Of a DNA stretch of 64,000 nucleotides, positions 10,279 to 20,713 are shown in pieces. Within the stretch, counting starts at the first letter, position 1; the number at the start of each line of letters is the position of its first letter. The position numbers were made by a program, and so were the translations under genes. Source of the stretch: Polytrichum commune. Lineage: Eukaryota > Streptophyta > Polytrichopsida > Polytrichales > Polytrichaceae. The notes beneath the pieces are model-generated. The model was given only the letters and a program-made list of their open reading frames with translations, did no database searches and had not been told where the DNA came from. The stretch spans positions 52,544,440-52,608,439 of the forward strand of contig OX485807.1 in assembly GCA_950295325.1 (NCBI GenBank). The letters are read 5' to 3'.

Positions 10279-12258
10279 ATGGTAGAGACCTCAGAGGACA
10301 CTGAAAGTTTAGATGAATTTTTGAAGATAGATCGGTCGGATTTGGAAATTCGGAACATGATTGGGGCGGGGAGCTCTGGGGAAGTGTACAGGGCGAGCTG
10401 GCTAGGTTGTGAAGTGGCAGTAAAAAAAGTCTCCCACCGTATCAACAATTACACACCAAAGGATGCGGATTTTCTTAAAGTACTACCGCATCCACACATT
10501 GTCCAACTACTGGGTTACTGTGTAGATGACGATTACACTTACCTCGTGATGGAGCTGATGGAGGCAGATCTTGGCCATACTATTGAAAAGTGTTGTTGGA
10601 CTGAGAATCCTTCAATGGCATGGACTCCTTTTAAGGATAGTGAAGCTTTAGACATTATCACCAAATTGGCATTAGGCTTGAGGTACTTGCACGCCCGAGG
10701 CGTTGTTCACCGAGACGTGAAGAGTGCAAATGTATTGGTGCATGTTCATCCTGAATACATTGACGTGAAACTTACTGACTTTGGAGTATCTGAGCATTTT
10801 GGGGATTTGTCTCATGCCCGACCTACGGGCACTGGCGTATGGCGGGCACCAGAGGTTCTAAAATCTTTTTGGGATCAATCCGTGACCCATATCACCCCTG
10901 CAGTAGATGTTTATAGTTTTGCAATGACATGCTCTGAAATTGTGACAGGGAAGCATCCCTTACTGGATGAAATTTCCACTTTAGGGCGGGTCAGGACACT
11001 GCACAGAATCGTCTCAGAGGAATTACGACCAGAGTTGCCTGTTGGACTCGATTCTAGGTTGGCGGAGCTCATTCGCAGATGTTGGCGTCATGATCCTAAT
11101 CAAAGACCCAACTTTGATGAAATTTGCAATGAGCTTGCTACAATGGGGCCGGTTCTCGCCAGGGCGGATGCTCAGGAGACACATGCTCCCCGTTGGACTG
11201 AGCAACATGAATCAAGTGACGGGCAATTAATGGGAACTCGGAGTGGTGAAAAAGTTGAGATACTCCCAAGATACTTGGAGATAGATGCAGATGCCCTAAA
11301 GCTAGTGCTCGTCATTGGAGAGGGAGGCTGTAGCAAAGTGTACGAGATGACCTGGCTAGGATGTGCATTTGCAGCGAAAAGATTCAGGACTTCACATATG
11401 CCAGTTTTGCAAAGAGAAATGGAGTTGCTGGTGAAACTGTTGCATCCAAATGTTGTGCGCTTGGCAGGTTTCTCTGTGGAGGATGAAGGAGGTTGGATTG
11501 TCATGGAGCTGATGGAACAAAGTCTTCAAGAAATGATTACCTCTCGCATCCGGTTACAAGAACAAGTATTCAAGAAACCATCGTCGCCTCCTTTCAGCGA
11601 GTCCGAAGCTTTGAAGATAATCACCAAAATTGCATTGGGCATGAGATTCCTGCACTCCAAGGGCGTTGCACATAGAGATTTGAAGAGTGGAAATGTGATG
11701 GTGAATGACCGCACGGACAGCATCGACGTGAAGATTGTGGACTTCGGTTTGTCGCAGTTCATTGGAAATTCTGCAGTCAGAGCAGGAGGCACTGGATTTT
11801 GGAGGTCTCCAGAAATCCTCCGACAACGGATGGCAGATAAAATAGATTATGATCTCAAGTCAGCGGATGTGTACAGTTTTGCAATGACTTGCTATGAGGT
11901 ATTGACAGGGAAAGAGCCTTTCGCTGATGAATTGCAAAATTTCCAAAACAGAGCACATGTGATATCCTCTATCATTTCCGGTGACCATTTGAGACCAGTG
12001 CTGCCAGGTGACCTGAGTCCAACATTGGCGAAGCTCATACACAGCTGTTGGCATGATGATCCTCAACAGAGGCCCACCTTTACTGAAATATGCAGCTTAC
12101 TTCTTGCTGAGCCAAAACCCGAAGTCTCCACCGCGATTCCTGCTACAGGAGCCGATTGTGGGTCAACCAATTCGAACTGCAGATTCTTCGAATCAATCTA
12201 CAGGCTCTTTGCGTCAATTAAAAATCAGTTCACCAATTTTATCCAGACTCTTCACTGA
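10279..12258 (+). CDS. Dual-domain TKL-type protein kinase, single exon, 659 aa
   Basis: The protein consists almost wholly of two protein kinase domains in tandem and probably phosphorylates Ser/Thr (or Tyr) in the cytosol; no signal peptide or membrane segment is seen. Domain 1 (about residues 22-285) has glycine loop IGAGSSGEVY (28-37), lysine in VAVKK (K49), HRDVKSAN (144-151), DFG (167-169) and TGTGVWRAPEV. Domain 2 (about 340-620) has IGEGGCSKVY, K367, HRDLKSGN (465-472), DFG (488-490) and GGTGFWRSPE. Both keep the Lys, HRD Asp and DFG Asp, so both may be active. Domain 1 has a shortened helix-C region without an obvious conserved Glu. ATG 10279 is chosen; the frame is open 15 bases further up but has no earlier ATG there. 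Substrate and pathway are unknown. Two dead partial copies lie just upstream. Confidence 0.88.
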   Translation: MVETSEDTESLDEFLKIDRSDLEIRNMIGAGSSGEVYRASWLGCEVAVKKVSHRINNYTPKDADFLKVLPHPHIVQLLGYCVDDDYTYLVMELMEADLGHTIEKCCWTENPSMAWTPFKDSEALDIITKLALGLRYLHARGVVHRDVKSANVLVHVHPEYIDVKLTDFGVSEHFGDLSHARPTGTGVWRAPEVLKSFWDQSVTHITPAVDVYSFAMTCSEIVTGKHPLLDEISTLGRVRTLHRIVSEELRPELPVGLDSRLAELIRRCWRHDPNQRPNFDEICNELATMGPVLARADAQETHAPRWTEQHESSDGQLMGTRSGEKVEILPRYLEIDADALKLVLVIGEGGCSKVYEMTWLGCAFAAKRFRTSHMPVLQREMELLVKLLHPNVVRLAGFSVEDEGGWIVMELMEQSLQEMITSRIRLQEQVFKKPSSPPFSESEALKIITKIALGMRFLHSKGVAHRDLKSGNVMVNDRTDSIDVKIVDFGLSQFIGNSAVRAGGTGFWRSPEILRQRMADKIDYDLKSADVYSFAMTCYEVLTGKEPFADELQNFQNRAHVISSIISGDHLRPVLPGDLSPTLAKLIHSCWHDDPQQRPTFTEICSLLLAEPKPEVSTAIPATGADCGSTNSNCRFFESIYRLFASIKNQFTNFIQTLH

Positions 12259-12320
12259 GCACCATGCTCATGTGCAATGAAGTGGTTCACTGAGCACCAT
12301 GCTCATGTGGAATGAAGTGG
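12251..12320 (+). repeat. 35-bp tandem duplication spanning the kinase stop codon
   Basis: Units 12251-12285 and 12286-12320 (TTCACTGAGCACCATGCTCA...) differ at one base. The kinase TGA (12256-12258) lies in the first unit, so the duplication created a second copy of the end of the coding region in the 3' UTR without changing the protein. Confidence 0.9.
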
Positions 12321-12710
12321 TCTGATCCCTCGTGGTTGGCCAGGTTCACAAATATTGCAGGAAACACCGAGATGGATTTTGTGGATGCACAACCAACTTC
12401 AATTCAGCACCTGAGATAAGAAACTGAAGAGCTTGACAGATTTATGTACATAAGTTTATTGTTTATAAGTGGTGAGCATGGGCTCGGTAGGTCTTCATGA
12501 TCGGTCACTTCATGTGGCAGAATCTGTTTGTTATGTATAGGTCTCATGTGATCCTAAGGTATGTGGGTGTCATACAATTAGATCATGTAACACGATGTAA
12601 TTGTGTGACTTTCTTAATCAGACACCCACATTTGACAGGATCGACGAACAAACATCGTGAAGACACGGTTCAAAAAGACATTTGGACTACGTCTTCAACT
12701 TTTATTAACT
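12321..12710. other. Kinase 3' flank, no gene seen
   Basis: AT-rich 3' UTR or intergenic DNA before the long-inverted-repeat element. No coding frame or repeat is supported. Confidence 0.45.
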
Positions 12711-13385
12711 ACACTAATAAATATGAAATTTAGTGTCATATGGTATTTTATGTCATTATGGTAAGTTTTTGGATGACACTTCTTAAGAGAATGTGAACAA
12801 ATATTGTCATGGATGATGGATGATTTCAACCATTGGCCAAAACCCTACCTTCTCTTGTCAGCAGCTTGTTATGAAACATTGTCATGGATGATTGACATTT
12901 GGATGAAAAATCACTTGTTAAGTGACAGTAATCGCAACACTGAACATCTATAATCCCCCAAAGAAACTTACAAGGAATGACAAATAATGTTGTGTTAACA
13001 TTCAAGTATTGGTGACACTACACCGTGGTTTACAATCAGTACTGAGCAAGACATTTAGAATTGGTGACACTAAATTTCATATTTAGTGTACTCCACTCTC
13101 AATAGTGAATGGAACTGGGAGGACCTCTGTATTCAACTAAGAAATCTACAAATGTGTACTTGTGTCATGAATTGTGTCAGCAGTTGATTCTCGTTCTTTG
13201 GGAAAGTTTATGCATGTGGATTGGAGGGAGATGAAGATAATGTTTTTACCGTTTAGTGGTTTTTGTCAACGTTGTTGGGACATTAGATTGTATTCTAAGG
13301 GCCTTTTGACATTCAACCAAATCTTCTAGTCCAAAGTACTTCCACAAGGTGACATCCTTTGTGACATGATTAAATAACCGTCTCC

Positions 13386-13630
13386 AACAAGATTGTTTCA
13401 CAGCTGGTCACCGATAATGAACGGGGAGAATCGACCCCAAATCGACCACTAGTTACGGATGAACTGTTTGAATTTGAGAAAAATTTGGTTCAAGTTCAGA
13501 TTTGAGGAAATTTGCACATCATTTTAGGGGAAGTTATGGAATATACCTCCAATTAATAAAGAAAAACTAAAAATTGTTAGCATGTAACCGATTGGACTTG
13601 GAAACACTAGGATCTTGACCGAATATGCCT
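13386..13630 (+). repeat. Inner inverted-arm block, copy A
   Basis: It shares CATGTAACCGATTGGACTTG, ACACTAGGATCTTGACCG and ATCATTTTAGGGGAA with copy B (15187-15435, same direction) and copy C (15468-15690, opposite direction). The three copies are clearly diverged, so the amplification is old. Confidence 0.6.
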
Positions 13631-13756
13631 CAACATATCCCTGGACATTGGTTACCAAAATCAAGGGTTTTTAATCTTAAGTCATAGTTGCAAAGTGCCT
13701 TCTGAAACACACAAATTTCATGAAAAAAAAACATAGTATATTATAAGCTCTAGGGA

Positions 13757-14248
13757 TTATAATCCATCACTTGTACAAAGCCCTAACAAGGCTAAAGCAT
13801 GGTTTTTGCAAGATTGAGCAAGAGGGTCTTCATAACTATCAGTTTCTTGAGAACCATAAGCAATTAAATCATCTAAAGTGCTTAAATGGTCTTCATGACT
13901 ACCACTTTTGAGATCATCATCATCATAAGTGTTGCTTTTCGAATTGCTTATTTCAATAAGGCTTTGGTTTGAAGTAGAGTTTTCTTGAAATTGAGATCAA
14001 CTTGTTGAAGATGACATGGTCAAAACTTCACTCAAACTCTTTTTATTTTCATTTTGTGGCACGTGTGGAGATGGTTAAACTCTTTCTTCATACATGAAAG
14101 AATATTGATCTTCAATATCCAACTAAGAAGGCAAAGAAGGAACCTTGGTAATGTGAATTTCATCGGGATTTAAATCTTGAATGGAATCATCAGTTCCCAT
14201 GCTCTCCAACATCCTCGAGTTTGTTTGAATGAAACCCAATTTTTTCAT
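13757..14248 (-). pseudogene. Decayed acidic/Ser-rich ORF inside the foldback element
   Basis: Read from ATG 14248, the frame gives about 163 codons with three isolated stops (one TAG, one TAA, one TGA) and otherwise strongly protein-like sequence: MKKLGFIQTNSRMLESMGTD, DLNPDEIHITKVPSLPS, SLIEISNSKSNTYDDDD, DDLIAYGSQETDSYEDPLA. It is acidic and rich in Ser, Asp and Glu. The stops fit single-base decay of a once-coding region. No family is recognised; it may be a transposon-encoded protein or captured host exon. Confidence 0.4.
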
Positions 14249-15186
14249 TTGAGAGGAGGATAACTATTGCGCATTCTTATTTCTTCTACAACTAATCTAA
14301 ATACCAATTTTTAGTTTCCGATTACAAGTACAATAAGAAATTCAACGTCTCTAAAAACATTGGGAAACATAGGAGCAACGCATGCACAACCACAACGGAC
14401 CTAAAACCCCAAACCTAGACTCTTGTTTTGAAACTTCATTTGAAACGAACATTTATGTTTGTTTCGAAACAGACAGATTCGTGTTGCATTGCAACTATGG
14501 TCTTAGTCTACCTTATATTTCTAAGCAGCAAATTACAAAACTACAAATTTCAAACCGAAAATAGAAGATTACGTTGTTTTTTCATAATGAAATCACCAAA
14601 ACATCCCAAACAATCATAGAAGTGTATGGAATCGCCAATTTTTGGACAAATATCTCCATGTTTGGAAGGACACGTGTGGTCATGTGCATTAGTGACCTTG
14701 AAACAAAAACCTATCGATGCTACACCTCTTATTCAAAACAATCAAACACTTCAAGGAAAACGAAATCTTGGCGTGCACAAGAATCTCACCAAGCTATTTT
14801 AGATTCGTTCCTTGCACTTAGATGTACGATGGCATTCATTTGTTATGTATTTCCATCCTTTATTTACATAAGTGTTAGTGTTTTAAAATTCCAAAATCAC
14901 ACAAGCGTCATTCATGTAAGTGTTACAAATTGTCTATCCTACCCCCAATAACTGTTAAAGTGTGAACACCACACAAGTACTACAAAGTTTCCTTGCTCCA
15001 AAGAGTTAACAGATATCGAGGGTGGACTGTATTGTCAGTGAGTTTCAAGGGTCGTTAGTAGTAGTATAGCAAATCCTCTGTATACTTGATTTGTGTTCTT
15101 ACTTACAAATCCAGTTTGAGGAGGTTTAAAACATGCATAAACTTCCACTGATTTAGTAAAAAAATTGGCGGAATTTGGGTCATTCT

Positions 15187-15435
15187 ATTGCTCACAGCTA
15201 TCAGCAATGAATGGGGTGAACCAACCGCTAGATAAAGATGAACCGGATAAATTTTAGAAATAATTGGTTGAAGTTCAAGACTTTGGGAAAACAACCAATC
15301 ATTTTAGAGGAATTTAGAGATTAGAATATAGCTCGATTCAATAAAGAATACTGAAAGATGTCAACATGTAAGCAGTTGGACTTGGAAACACTAGGATCTC
15401 AACCGATTGAGTTCAAAAGTCTCCCCGGACACTGG
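15187..15435 (+). repeat. Inner inverted-arm block, copy B
   Basis: Direct-oriented relative of 13386-13630, containing CAGTTGGACTTGGAAACACT. With the adjacent inverted copy 15468-15690 it forms a near head-to-head palindrome with only about 30 bases between, so single-stranded DNA or RNA here could fold into a stem of over 200 pairs. Confidence 0.6.
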
Positions 15436-15467
15436 CCATCTGCCCAGTGCCCAGGAAATTAGTTTTG

Positions 15468-15690
15468 GGCATATTATATAGTCGGTCAAGATCCTAGTGA
15501 TTCTAAATCCAACCGGTTACATGTTGACAACCTCCAGTTTTGCTTTTATTCATTTGAGTATATTCTTCTATAGATTCCTCTAAAATGATGGGTAATTCTC
15601 CTGAAGTCTCCAACTTCAACTGGTTATTTTTCGAACTCAACCGCTTCATCTGTAACTAACTGCCGATCCTTCCCGGGCATAGCATCAGAG
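15468..15690 (-). repeat. Inner inverted-arm block, copy C
   Basis: Inverted relative of the blocks at 13386 and 15187 (contains CGGTCAAGATCCTAGTG and CAACCGGTTACATGTTGAC). It belongs to the right arm of the foldback-like element. Confidence 0.6.
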
Positions 15691-16162
15691 TGTTCTCCAC
15701 CTAAACTTAGGTTGAAGAATTGGCTCTACTATGGGATTTTTTTCATCGAGGTAGAGTCCGTACATACAAAGGAAACACATTATTAAACAAGATATGATAC
15801 TTAGTGTCACCAATTCTAATTGTCTTGCTCAATATTAAATACTACTTGTACACCGCAGTGTAGTGTCACCAACACTAATTGTTAACTCAACATTATTTGT
15901 CATTCCTTGTACTTTTGGGGGGATTTATAGTGTTGCAATTACTGCCACTTACGGAACGATTTTTTCATCCAAATCTCAATCATCCATGACAATATTTTCA
16001 TCACAAGTTGCTAACAAGAGAAGGTAGGGTTCTGGCCAATGGACGAACTCATCCATCATCCATGACAATATTCATTCACTTATTCATAATAAGTGTCGTC
16101 CAAAAAGTTACCGTAGTGACATGATATATCTCATGACAATAAAATATCATGTTTAGTATTGT

Positions 16163-17219
16163 TATTACCCAGTGGCCAAAGTTTTGTAAGAGGTGGCAAA
16201 ATATTTTCATGCATGTCAGCTCAAGAGGGGGGTGAAGGAGCACCAACTATACTAAATAGTCTTAATATTGTGGGCCACAATAATTTTCTAAAGTCCACGC
16301 TATATTTCTAGTAGGAAATCAACACGGGCCATACTAATTTTCTTTCTGAAATATTGATGTGGGTGATTATTTGATTTGTGCCATTTTTTTCTCATAACTA
16401 ATATTTAGTGTGTTGGTCGGAAGTCTTCATGAAGACTTATTGGAAGACCTAGCGTTTTGGACCAATGTTAATTTTCACCTTGACTGGAAAATTGGTTTGG
16501 CCACACTAATTATTTCCACACTATCGTTCTCCCTTTTAGTGTGACATGTGTGGGAAACACAAAAAGTCTTATTATCAAGGTGTTGTCTTCTCATTAATAT
16601 GACAAATGGCATAAAGTTGTCGTATTATTTAGGGAATATGAAAACAAAAAGTAATAAGAGCTTCAAAAATACACACAACAAGTTTAAGCAATATAGATAG
16701 TATGGAATAATAACTTATAACTCCAAACAAATACAAATACTCTCAAAAATTCTTGAAACGGGAGTCCAAAGGTCTTTGGTGTTGCCTACCCAAGTTAGCA
16801 ATTGTCATCTTTCTAAATTCCCTACTAACTTGTGCAAATTAATAATTTCATTAACACCAAAATATAAAGAGTTCTCTAATATGAAACTAGACAACAATGA
16901 TGCATGATGTTTAACATCAAGATATTGGTGATACTAAAGCACCTATGTACAAGGCAACATACTAAGCAAGAGGCCACTCTAACCCTAATCATGTCCAATC
17001 TACCCTAGTAACCCTAGTTCTCATTAAGTTCCCAACGATAAGTGAAGTTCCCAAGTAGTTCCCAAGTGAAAATGGATGTATTTTAGATGTACATGACATA
17101 GATGAAAAGAATTTTAGCATGAACTACCTCTTTACTATGACAAAACGGAGATTCTAAGTGTCGCATTTATCGAGTGCCGTAGTCGCATAAAAGAGGCAGT
17201 TTTGAACCCAAAAGTTTGG
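16163..17219. other. AT-rich intergenic DNA, no gene seen
   Basis: No coding frame over 60 codons and no recognised repeat end. Confidence 0.5.
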
Positions 17220-17288
17220 TCTTGCAAAAATGTGTCATAATATTGAGGGTATCGAGTAAACGAGTGTTGTATTAATGAGGCTAGACTG
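17220..17288. mobile_element. Possible orphan pogo-like terminal repeat
   Basis: On the minus strand this end reads CAGTCTAGCCTCATTAATAC and is flanked by TA, closely resembling the terminal repeat of the element at 23150 (CAGTCTAACCTTGATAATG). No matching opposite end was found in the preceding kilobase, so it may be a truncated element. Confidence 0.25.
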
Positions 17289-17801
17289 TAGTAGGACTAT
17301 TTAGTGTGTCCATAGGTTTGGGCTAAGGGGTGACATTGGGGCCCGGTTTATGATTCGCATTTGGCTCTTACATCAGGTCCAGTGAGCCCACGGAACACTC
17401 TGGAGGCTCTTAGCATGTTAAGGTCATAGGACATGTTACATTTTAGCCCATGGTAATAGGTGTAGCTCTTTAAACCATTTATTGCCTACATGCATAATTT
17501 TTTGGATCGAAATGCATGTTGGAGATGAAGTACCTAACACACTAGGTTGTTTCACTTCAAAATTAGAAGGATTTTTAACAATTTTGATGCTCATGTACGA
17601 AAGCATGATGCGTTTCTATTCATTGTCAAATTTTCTTGTTGTATAGATGGGTTATTGGTGCTAGAGCATGGATATTAAACTACTACTTATATGTTGTGAA
17701 GCTAGGTTCAAATAGTGTGAGCTTTACATGCGTATCAGTTTGCATATATTGGCAACATGCAAATGAGAAGCAATTTGTGAGCCGACATTGCAACTGATCA
17801 A
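17289..17801. other. 3' flank of the P450 gene, no gene seen
   Basis: AT-rich sequence between the orphan repeat end and the stop codon of the minus-strand P450. It may contain that gene's 3' UTR; nothing else is supported. Confidence 0.4.
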
Positions 17802-19297
17802 TCACAAATGAGGCTTCAAACATGCCACCAAAGGCTCTTTTAAGACATTGATGACACCCCATTCCACAGTTTCTGTGAGGCTAAATGGATAAATGTCTCC
17901 ATAGAGAGGGGACAAATCAAACGTCTGCAATATCTTCACCAATAATATACAAATATGCAACATGTCCAAGCCCTTCCCTGGACATAGCTTTTGCCAAGCC
18001 TGAAATGCAATGACCCTATTCGGCTCTTTTGTTCCTTTCCTCGGACTAAGCATGCTTGGTGAGCAACTCATAGTTTCCAAGTGTCTGGTGGGAATGAATT
18101 CCTCGGGGTTGTCATACAACTCAGGATGGTGCCCAAGGGCACCAAGGTGACAAACAATTTGGGTATTCACTGTGAAGTGGTGATCATCAAGATAAATCTC
18201 CTTCGTTGTCGAGTGTGGCACAGTGAGCATCAGTGGAGATGAGAGTCGCATGCTCTCCTTCACAACCGCATGCAAGTATGGCATGTTATTGATGTCCTCC
18301 TCACACAACTGAGTCACACAAACCCACGACTTTAGAATAACCACTTTCATTCACATCAATTTGCATCATCTTTGTTCTCACAATATATTGTTGATTTTAC
18401 AAATGTTATGTTTGCTCTCAATCAATAACAACAAGAATGTTATTGAAAGGCACTAGAATAAAACCTACAAGTGAACAAATTCATTTATTACATATATATT
18501 CACATCCTCAAACCTTTGTTGTGGTGAAAGAAGAGATACTATATAGGTACTTACATATAAACAAGGTTTCTTCCCACACACTCTATCAATTTCTTCATGG
18601 ACTTTGTCTTGTACACAAGGGTTGGCCATAAGGTTGGCAAGCGTCCATTCCACAATTGTTGCAACAATGTCTGTATTTGCCAGAATTTGCTCACTTATCA
18701 ACCAAACAATCTCTCTATCATGGGGTTTGTCAACTTCATTTTTGATGTTCACCAATATATCCACAAGGTCAAGTTCAGGTGCTCCGGGAGCTTTTGTAGT
18801 CGCCCGCTCTCTATAATCGTGGATGACCATCATGAAAACCTACAACACAACACAAACCAACATATTACTTTAATACGTTGTCATTATGAATGGACATTAA
18901 TAAATGGTTATGCCACAGAAGGTTGTAGACTTTTTCTTCCCCCTTGAAGGTCAAGGGTGTTGTTTGTAATTTGAGAAGACATTTATGTGTGTGGAAACAC
19001 TAGTTGTGAAATTCCAACATAGTCATAATGAAGATGCCTAGTTGTAAATTAGACTCTTGGCTAATGTGATAATGTGAAGATGTGAGAAGTTTTTTTGAAA
19101 TTGTGTAGAGTATGACTAGTTTTGTATTGCAATCATATCCATCAAACCTTCTTTTGACTCTCCAAACCGCCTACTCACTCAAAGACAAATCACGTATTGC
19201 AAATTTGTTCACAAGTTTTTGATGCAACCACCAGTAATTTCAATAATAAAAATGGAAAAGGTTGCCGTGACGTCTCTAAGCATCATCCTTAAGGTAA

Positions 19298-19332
<35 letters not shown>

Positions 19333-20713
19333 GCTAGGGTTTCGGGTTGGTTTTGAATGCCTTGACTAGCCATGTAGTTCAAACCTTGTCCAATTTTTTG
19401 GCAATTGAAGCACGTTGCAAATCAATGGGCGTAGGCAAGTGACAAGCGGCTGGCAAGAAATCGCTTATGATGAATGCGGGACCAAGCCGCACCACTCCCA
19501 AGAACAATTCTTCAAGTTTGGTCACGTTTGGATCCTTGTGCGAGCCGATTCCTGCAAGTATGTGGTCCATGCGCTTTCCAAAACATATGTTATATAAGAG
19601 TTTGAAGACCGCAGAACGCAAATGCGGCCTCAACGAGACGTGGCCCAAGTTCACATTAGTTGCCCTAGAATCCATCTCACTCTTAAGGTTCTTGAGCATC
19701 ATTGTAATGTCTTCCACACGGACGGGTTTAAAGCTCATCGCCCGTGCTGATTGCACAAGATATTTTGCATAGATTGTCCTCAACCTATGCCAATGAGGGC
19801 CGTTGTAAGCGGGTATGCACTTCAAGTTTTGGTAACCAGCGGGGAATAAGTGCATACGGGGCCACGTGGATTTCGCTTGGAAGGTGCAGAATGCCATATC
19901 GTACATTTCCATAAGCTAAACATGGCACAAGTATCCAACAATGTCATGTGTTCAAGGTCCACATTTTCACGGTGTACATAAGTTTACTAGGTGCATGCGT
20001 TCTTCCACTATGATTCTAGGACCGCACTCTTGTGATAGTACGTTTTCTACCTTTGCATGTTTAATTCGGTACACAATCCTCCCTTTGGTGCACAATAGAA
20101 AGAGAACAAGTGAAAGTCACTTGATGTTGTTATGAAATATCAAAATGTCAACTCACAATCTATCGTGGATATAAAATAACATCATATTGAATTGGTATCA
20201 TGGTTTGACAACAAGACTTATGATGGCAATTGACTTGCAAGAAGATCAAAAGCCATGGAGTGTGCTACTAGCTAGGGTTGGATAGATGAAGCACAATCAA
20301 CACCCATGAGATGTCATGAATAATAACATGATAAGCACTTTCAATTGAAGCATGATGATGCTTAGAGCATAAGGAATTACTTGGGTGATAATTCGGGGTG
20401 ACGTTATTACAACAGTAGGTATCTCTCCCATGTAAATTTTCATGAGGCCTCCGTACTCTTGGGAGCATAGTTTGGCTAACGTTTGGCATGGTGTTGGGCC
20501 CAAGTGCATGAAGGTCCCTTGGGCCGGCCACCGTTGTTTAGCACACGGAGGTACTTTGCGACGGCTCATGCCTTTGAGGCATCCCGTCTTGTACAATGCA
20601 AATGAACCGCCACACACAAATACCAAGCCCAAAGCCCCCAACACATACAAGTGAGTCTTCTCTCCCTTGGATAGGCCAACAAATGGTTTGGGAATTGCCA
20701 CGCGGTTGAACAT
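17802..20713 (-). CDS. Cytochrome P450, A-type-like, four exons, 551 aa
   Basis: Exons (minus strand): 20713-20381, 19915-19385, 18839-18555, 18308-17802. All junctions are phase 0 with GT-AG borders and join to 551 aa, a normal plant P450 length. It should be an ER-anchored heme-thiolate monooxygenase: a membrane anchor lies near residues 19-40 (LYVLGALGLVFVCGGSFALY), then AYNGPHWHRLR (helix-C region), EEIDRVCGKK, EEDINNMPYLHAVVKESMRL with the ExxR pair, NPEEFIPTRH, and the heme-cysteine loop FQAWQKLCPGKG. Odd features: the I-helix reads ANTDIVATIVEW where AGTDTT is usual, so the proton-relay Thr is missing, and the heme loop has Trp for Gly and Lys for Arg. It may be catalytically unusual or decaying, though the frame is intact. 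The donor of exon 2 (GTTTGA) is weak. Substrate and CYP family are not assigned. Confidence 0.85.
19300..19329. repeat. (TA)n microsatellite in P450 intron 2
   Basis: Uninterrupted TA run of about 30 bases within the 545-base second intron of the P450 gene. Confidence 0.9.

Larger units (their letters stand above)
12711..16162. mobile_element. Foldback-like transposon with very long inverted arms
   Basis: The left arm 12711-13085 and right arm 15790-16162 are diverged inverted copies over about 370 bases; shared blocks include ATTGTCATGGATGATGG, CCCTACCTTCTCTTGT and GGAATGACAAATAATGTT. A second inverted pair lies inside (13386-13630 against 15468-15690), so each arm extends over roughly 700-900 bases. 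An extra direct-oriented copy of the inner block sits at 15187-15435. Mutator-like and foldback elements have such long arms. No transposase was recognised and no target-site duplication was fixed, so the exact ends are uncertain. Confidence 0.65.

Noticed and set aside
20190-20210. TTGGTATCATGG as a second copia primer-binding site
   Set aside because: It lies in P450 intron 1 with no LTR end beside it, and the match beyond TGGTATCA is poor.
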